Shown in pieces: positions 57,935-64,000 of a stretch of 64,000 bases of DNA. Made by a program: the position numbers and the translations under genes. Under the pieces are notes generated by a model. It ran no database searches and had not been told where the DNA came from. It saw only the letters and a program-made list of their open reading frames with translations. The DNA lies in contig OX392536.1 of NCBI GenBank assembly GCA_947623455.1, positions 37,577,465-37,641,464 of the forward strand, read 5' to 3'. Origin of the DNA: Mimachlamys varia. Lineage: Eukaryota; Mollusca; Bivalvia; Pectinida; Pectinidae. Each line of letters begins with the position of its first letter. Position 1 is the stretch's first letter.

Positions 57935-60900
57935 ATGCGGGAACGGCGACTTTCCGTGGCGGACACGGGATGGTCTTGGGCTGTGATGGCAGGCTCGTTC
58001 GGTGCGCACATGGTCTCCGGTTGCTTCCTATATGCCGTCGGTGTCATACATAACGCCATATTGGAACGATTTAATGAAGATGTGGGAAAAACAGCTTGGG
58101 CTGCCGGTCTATACCTGGGGATGGTATCTCTGACAGGTCAGTTTAGTACTGGTTTATACTAGGGGTAGTATCTCTTACAGGTCTGTTTAGTACTGGTTTA
58201 TACCTGGGGATGGTATCTCTGACAGGTCAGTTTAATACTGGTTTATACCTGGGGATGGTATCTCTTACAGGTCAGTTTAATACTGGTTTATACCTGGGGA
58301 TGTTATCTCTGACAGGTCAATTTAGTACTGGTTTATACCTGGGGATGGTATCTCTTACAGGTCTGTTTAGTACTGGTTTATACCTGGGGATGGTATCTCT
58401 GACAGGTCAGTTTAGTACTGGTTTATACCTGGGGATGGTATCTCTGACAGGTCAGTTTAATACTGGTTTATACCTGGGAATGGTATCTCTGACAGGTCAG
58501 TTTAATACTGGTTGATACCTGGGGATGTTATCTCTGACAGGTCAGTTTAATACTAGTTTATACCGGGGGTGGTATCTCTGACAGGTCAGTTTAATACTGG
58601 TTTATACCTGGGGATGGTATCCCTGACAGGTCAGTTTAATACCGATTTATACCTGGGGATGGTATCCCTGACAGGTCAGTTTAATACCGGTTTATACCTG
58701 GGGATGGTATCTCTGACAGGTCAGTTTAGTACTGGTTTATACCTGGGGATGGTATCTCTGACAGGTCAGTTTAATACAGGTTTATACTTGGAGATGATAT
58801 ATCTGACAGGTTAGTTTAATACAGGTTTATACCTTAGGATTGTACTAACACCACTGGCGGGCCAGCTCATCGATTCGAAATTATTTTAGTATTGACGCAT
58901 TTAAAGTTTCCTTTCTAAACCAGATTATTTCAACATGTCTCTTTGTTGCTAATGTGCCGCGGACGTAAATGCGTCAACTGTATGTATTGTATCGAAATTC
59001 AATAAATAATTACTTGTATTTGCTAGTCCTTTGTCTGTTTTACCCAGGTGTCCTAGCCGGTGCCCTGATCAACCGATACAGCTGCCGAGTGACCATGTTC
59101 ATCGGGGCCATAATAATGTCGAGCGGGTTTGCTATTTGTGCGGTCGTCCCGTCCCTCGACTGGGTCATCATCTTCTTCGGAGGAATTGGGGGTACTTCTA
59201 TATACTTCCCATTCATCACGTATTAGATATGTGCACTACTCTTTGATCAGTAAAGCAAACTGTGCCCTTGCACTAGTACATAAACAGTAACACAGGTATG
59301 TAAAGATTCAATCCCATCCGCATGTCCGAATGAATATTGTTATATCTACTGATACGCAGACCAACGTAGTCCATTTGCAATTCGTCAGGAATCATTCCGA
59401 AACATTTTGTCACATTTCGTGTCATAGCAGAGTCTTTTCATTCTATTTACAGATTCAATCTGATCTACACTTCGTCTTCTTTTTTCTTGTACTTTTACAA
59501 GGGTCTCCATGTAGATATTTCCTCTGCTCATATCTTGCCCCTAGTTTAATCAATTTTGAGTTCGGATTATGGTTTTATTGACGTTTCGATATTCTCTGGA
59601 TTTTTTGTTTACCACCACAATAAAAAGAAGAGGAAATCAGCAATATTTGTTTAACTAACTGTTCAATCCAAATATTTAGAGTCGTACCTACAGAGTAACA
59701 ATATCAGCAGTGTTTCACCTTTCAATTATATCACCAACTGAAGGTGAAATCTTTAGGATACCTGTCCCACTACATTGTTTCGAATTCCAGTTTAGAGTGA
59801 CCTCCCCTTAATTTCGTTTTGATCTAAATTCGTTGACCAAATAACTCAGTTAGGATGATTGTTGAGCAACCTCGTGTAACCAGTGTTCAAATATAAGTCA
59901 AGCTTCGTTATAATCAGAGAATGCCGACGCTTAAACAAAACTATAATCCAACCACAGAGTTCGAGACAAAATATTACAAAAGAAAGATTTCCATGGCTCG
60001 AGAAAAATTGCAACAGAATAAGACAAGATGTTTCGGAAAAGTAAGCATCATCTGCTGGCTCATCGACCACTCCCGCCATTTTAATCTAGGTCGTATCCAA
60101 GTAAATGTTACGTCCTTAAATTTGGAATTGAGGCATCATTAAACTCAGAACAGTTAATGATTATGATGTTCATTTCATCTTTATCATTATCCACATAAGT
60201 GTAACAGGAAAGACAATTGAACCTTTAATCTCTAGTTGGTCCTAGTTGGACGCTCTACCAGCATGCTTAAGGGAAATTCACCCAAGCTCGAAGATGACGT
60301 GACACACACATATGCTGCACCTTTTAAATTTAGTAATAAATACAATATGCCGAATAAATGAATTGGAATGCATCATACAGCTGTTTCGTCCTCCTAGGAT
60401 CCATTTAGAATGCGACTTAAATCTTATATGCAATTAAAATCTGCGACAAATCAGTACAGCAAGTATCTATTAGGATGACGTAACACACGCATATGCTGCA
60501 CCTTTCAAATTTAGTAATAGATACAATATGCCGAAAAAATGAATTAAACTACATCATACAGCTGGTTCCCTGCTGCACTAGTTATGTCTGCAAGTCAGTT
60601 TGCAGCTCATAATGTCTTATAAGTGTTTTTGCAATTTTAATGCAACCAACCAAATTGCATTGTTCTTGTTTCCCATTTCAGGCATTGGAGGAGGTTTGAC
60701 GTACTCGGCGTCGGTAGTGGTCCTTGGATTTAACTTCCACTACAAGAGGAATGTAGCTAGTGGTATAGCAGTGTCGGGGTGTGGTGTTGGCGTGTTCGTC
60801 CTAGCCCCCGTAGTAGAGTCTGCCCGAGAGGCATACGGTAACAGTGGATTGTTCTTCATCATAGCCGGCATCGCTCTACATCATGCACTGTTTGGATGTC

Positions 60901-62959
60901 TTTTCTTTCCATCCAAATTAGAATCTGAACGAAAACAAATCCGGCATCAAAAGGCCTTAAACAAAAAATCTAAAACTAGATTCGCTATTTTAAAAACTAT
61001 TCTACATTCTTTTGCCATTTTAAAAGAATTGTCGTTGCTTTGTTTTTGTTTAAGCATGTTTTTTGCATGTGTAGGAATATACCTTGTGTATGTACATTAC
61101 CCCAGGTATATCATAGAGATGGGTTCGTCCCCATTAAATGCATCTTTCCTAATGTCTATAGGTGGACTCTGTAATTGTATTTCTCGGGTATTAACTGGAA
61201 TGGCTGCTAATTCTGAAAGTATAAATGAAAACGTAATGTATTTTGGGACATTTGGCCTGCTAGGTTTATCAACTTTGCTCGTCCCATTGTATGCCACTAC
61301 GTATGGAGGCCAACTCGCCTATGCAATATTTCTTGGATTGTACTCCGGATGCTGTTACTCCATCATCAACACAATAATTATACAACTTGTTGGTTTGGAC
61401 GAACTAGCCACAGGCTTCGGAATATGCATGTTCTTTTGTGGTATAGGTTCCATTATCGGACCACCCCTTGCAGGTACGTTTACTCCAACAATTTTTTTCT
61501 CATCTCGATTAATTAATTCTTCGAAATACAGAATAAATAAAACAAGAAAATCCTTAAAATAATTGCAAGATAACCTTTTTAAAGGCAAAATTGAAGAGCG
61601 GTTCCAGTGTAAATAATGCAGTCTTGCCTTGCCTTATTTTTCATTTTTTGCGCTTGTACTGTATTAAAAAGTGAAATGAAAATGAAATTATCAACAGATA
61701 AATGTGGGGGAGGGGGGAGGGGGTGATTGAATCGAATTCATTGACATTTGATATACAAATATACGTGTGTGTCCCCAGCAATCAAACGTAAACAGTGTCT
61801 GCTATTAGTTAAAAAGCAGTTTTAAGTACGTAAGAGTTAAAATACCTGTAGAATGAAAGGAGTAACACTACACACTGTTTATGTTTTTGTAGCGCCCGCA
61901 GAAGTATATGCATTCAGTTATTCGTTAGTTATACGTATATGTGTTTTATCAACAGGTGCAATCGTCGACAACGGTGGTTCATATGAAAATTCATTTATTC
62001 TAGCAGGTAAGTCTAAAATTACAATGCAGAAGGCCTTTGAACGACAAAACTGATATTTCCACAAAGCGTAACGATATTGTTACTCTTTTTATAGAGCGTC
62101 CCTATAAGATGATAAAGGACTAGTGTGAAACATTCTTATGAAAGGAAGAAAGATTTCCCTTGGTGTGAACATGTGTTATCAGTCAGTTCTCTATCGCTAT
62201 ATAGTTTTAACAGTCTGTCAAAAAACAATTTGACCATGATTTTATATAAACATACATACATGTTAATTGTTATAAAACATATCCAAAATGATTAGCATAA
62301 TAGTCACATATTCCAGCATTTAGAGTCGCACTAAGCCAAAGGTGTTGTTTAGGCAGCTAATGCATAGAACGTCCCACTTAATGTTTGTACATGCAGCTCA
62401 ATAAAGAATTAATTATAACATGGTTACAAAATATTTGTTTATATTTTATTTATCTTCTGTTAGTAATGCTTTATCCTTCTTTATCTTTTTAATGTTTTCA
62501 TGTCTTAAGTAAGCTATACCTGCTGACAAATCCATGTTTCTTGACAATAGAATTTATTGAAATTAAACTATGGATTGTTTTAATCATAATTCTGTCTGTA
62601 TGTCTATTTCATTTTATGCTATTATTTTTTTTTTTATTATTATTATTTTATTTATTTTATTTTTTATTTATTTTATTTTTTATTATTTTTTTTCAGGATT
62701 CTGTATCACCATTGCTGCTGTACTAGGACTGGCGGTATCCTGTTTCAACAAGACTGGACAATCCTTTGCTCACGATGACCAGGAAATCGATGTAGACGTA
62801 AATGATGATAAGCTGGTAGAAATCGGTGACATCGAAAATGACATCTTAGGGGATTCCTTAATAGAAAAAACACCTGTTATTACAGACACGACGACAGAAT
62901 ACAGAAATGGCACGGAACATGAGGAAGGAAACGGATTGTTACTAGAACAAAACACGTGA
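57935..62959 (+). CDS. SLC16/monocarboxylate transporter-like protein (five coding exons)
   Basis: A major-facilitator membrane transporter of the MCT family; substrate not predictable. Exons 57935-58136, 59048-59191, 60682-61473, 61956-62006 and 62697-62959 all use phase-1 GT/AG junctions and join to 483 residues, a normal MCT length. Residues 11-18 (DTGWSWAV) match the conserved TM1 motif D-G-x-W-x-W. Exon 3 has FHYKRNVASGIAVSGCGVG, the TM5 signature, and a basic TM6-7 loop. Exon 4 (AIVDNGGSYENSFILAG) joins TM10-11 as in MCTs. The C-terminus is an acidic cytosolic tail. A splice acceptor ends 4 bases before the ATG, so a 5' UTR exon lies upstream. Two minisatellites sit at its first donor and its stop codon. 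A human orthologue (MCT9/12/14 group) is not assigned. Confidence 0.9.
58109..58838 (+). repeat. 45-bp minisatellite grown from the exon 1/intron 1 boundary
   Basis: About 16 copies. The first unit is the last part of MCT exon 1 (LYLGMVSLTG) plus the first bases of the intron. Each unit repeats ATGGTATCTCTGACAG/GTCAGT, so nearly every copy carries a splice-donor-like sequence. As 45 is divisible by 3, the frame is kept (LYLGMVSLTGQFSTG). A TAG in unit 2 (58158-58160) and a TGA in a later unit stop read-through, so the first donor must be used for a normal protein. Confidence 0.93.
59230..60620. other. MCT intron 2: family R tails and two copies of repeat S
   Basis: Tail copies at 59480-59600 (plus) and 59917-60110 (minus) are inverted to each other. 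Repeat S copies at 60275-60415 and 60475-60565 are both in minus orientation and share ACACACATATGCTGCACC, AAATTTAGTAATA and CATCATACAGCTG. No coding exon was seen here. Confidence 0.6.
62626..62694. repeat. T/A-rich microsatellite before MCT exon 5
   Basis: A run of TTTATT and TTATTA units directly precedes the TTTTTTTCAG acceptor at 62696. It forms a very long polypyrimidine-like tract. The hydrophobic ORFs over it are low-complexity artefacts. Confidence 0.75.
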
Positions 62960-63105
62960 CGGATTGTTACTAGAACAAAACACGTAACGGATTATTATTA
63001 GAACAAAACACGTAACGGATTGTTATTAGAACAAAACACGTAACGGATTGTTATTAGAACAAAACACGTAACGGATTGTTACTAGGAGAGCAAAACACGT
63101 AACGG
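62932..63105 (+). repeat. 28-bp minisatellite spanning the MCT stop codon
   Basis: Six copies of CGGATTGTTACTAGAACAAA + ACACGTAA. The first copy contains the last nine codons (GLLLEQNT-stop). Its stop is TGA; later copies read TAA at the same place. The sixth copy has a 3-base insertion. All but the first are in the 3' UTR. Confidence 0.9.
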
Positions 63106-64000
63106 CATTTGGTCGTAAGAAATCAGTACTGATTAACCATCAATGATTTCAAAAGTAACAAAAATGAATGCCTTATGTTGTTAAATTATCTATTAATGAT
63201 TTTAACATTCCTTTTCCTAGGGTGTTATGTCTTCAAAATGTGATATATTCAGTTAATTTATCAGGTTAAGCTAAACATTGCAATACGTATAACATAGTGT
63301 TTGTACTTTTCTAGTTTGATACTTGCTGATGTATAAAGAACCTAACAAGGTTAGGTATTGCAATTGTGTTTTGTCAGCGACATGGAGATTTGGAATTCGA
63401 GCAATGTTTTAAGAAGAATTAAGAAAGATTTTTGGTTTTTTTTTTCACTCGCTTTCGAGTTTAAAGATTTATTGAACGTGACATTCAATTAATCAGAGGT
63501 ACATTATATTGTTTTGTAATAAAGTATATATTGAAGTAAACATTTTGATTTATCAACCAGCTCTTTTGTTTTTGATAACGAATGGTATACAGCATTGGTA
63601 TACCCCCTATAAACTAGTCCTTATACAATCTATGTATTTAAAAAAAAACACTCTCTGCCCCTCGCCCTTCGCCCTTTGGCAACAGTTTGTCTTCGGGTCC
63701 AGCAGAGCATCTGTTGCCCTCAAACCCAGTCAACAACTGTATACTATTCAGGGAAAAAAGTATCTGGGGAAAACCAATTTATTAGCGTTACTATGAAATA
63801 TAATTTCCTCGCCAGGACCTGGGTACCATAAATTGCAAACGCGAAAATGAAAAAATAAGTTTAATAAAGCAAGAGGTTGCAGACTCCTGTTCAATTCTGG
63901 ATTTTGTTTATTTTGTCTATGTATGAAATACATAATTGAATAAGACATATAGAATGAAGAACAAATATATGTTTACAATTAATCAAATTAATTGCAATGA
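63106..64000. other. Downstream of the MCT gene, no further gene seen
   Basis: Presumed 3' UTR and intergenic DNA. AATAAAG at 63519-63525 is a candidate polyadenylation signal. No ORF with recognisable similarity. Confidence 0.5.

Noticed and set aside
58210..58814. Repetitive membrane-protein ORFs (LYLGMVSLTGQFNTG repeats)
   Set aside because: They are reading frames through the intronic minisatellite; stops in units 2 and later and the MCT splice structure argue against translation.
62541..62690. Very hydrophobic small ORF rich in Phe, Leu and Ile
   Set aside because: Translation of a T/A microsatellite in the intron before MCT exon 5.

Overview
This is a window of animal nuclear DNA, AT-rich and crowded with repeats. 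Genes have GT/AG introns. The three conserved host genes (threonine synthase-like 2, mitochondrial GrpE, an SLC16-type transporter), together with tRNA-derived SINEs, ZBED-type hAT elements, palindromic 'TTTTCAC' repeats and a Ty3/Gypsy element, suggest a lophotrochozoan, most likely a bivalve mollusc. The species is inferred, not proven.

Layout. 1-1692: the first two coding exons of a THNSL2-like gene (minus strand; the rest lies off the left edge), with three palindromic repeats next to them. 1.9-6.2 kb: intergenic DNA with two MITE-like elements. 6199-13920: a hAT transposon that carries a second, apparently identical hAT transposon inside its own transposase gene. Both insertions have clean 8-bp target duplications, and the inner copy has an open three-exon transposase. 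14112-22487: a full-length Ty3/Gypsy LTR retrotransposon on the minus strand, with LTRs that look identical, a PBS, a PPT, gag, a long pol with an unusual repetitive linker, and a separate chromodomain-like ORF. 22943-29749: GRPEL1 (plus strand, three coding exons), with a possible in-frame 37-codon exon extension and a large foldback repeat in intron 2. 30-57 kb: no host gene recognised. This stretch holds decayed reverse-transcriptase fragments and many copies of their 3' tails, a second dispersed repeat, a dead mariner, SINEs, foldback elements and a 97-bp satellite. 57935-62959: an SLC16/MCT-like transporter (plus strand, five coding exons). It has a 45-bp minisatellite grown from its first exon-intron boundary and a 28-bp minisatellite grown from its stop codon.

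The host genes show no shared pathway beyond two of them having metabolic or mitochondrial roles. The most interesting material is the young mobile DNA (hAT-in-hAT and Gypsy, about 190 bp apart) and the way repeats reshape gene boundaries. Identity statements come from reading aligned stretches by eye, not from computed alignments.
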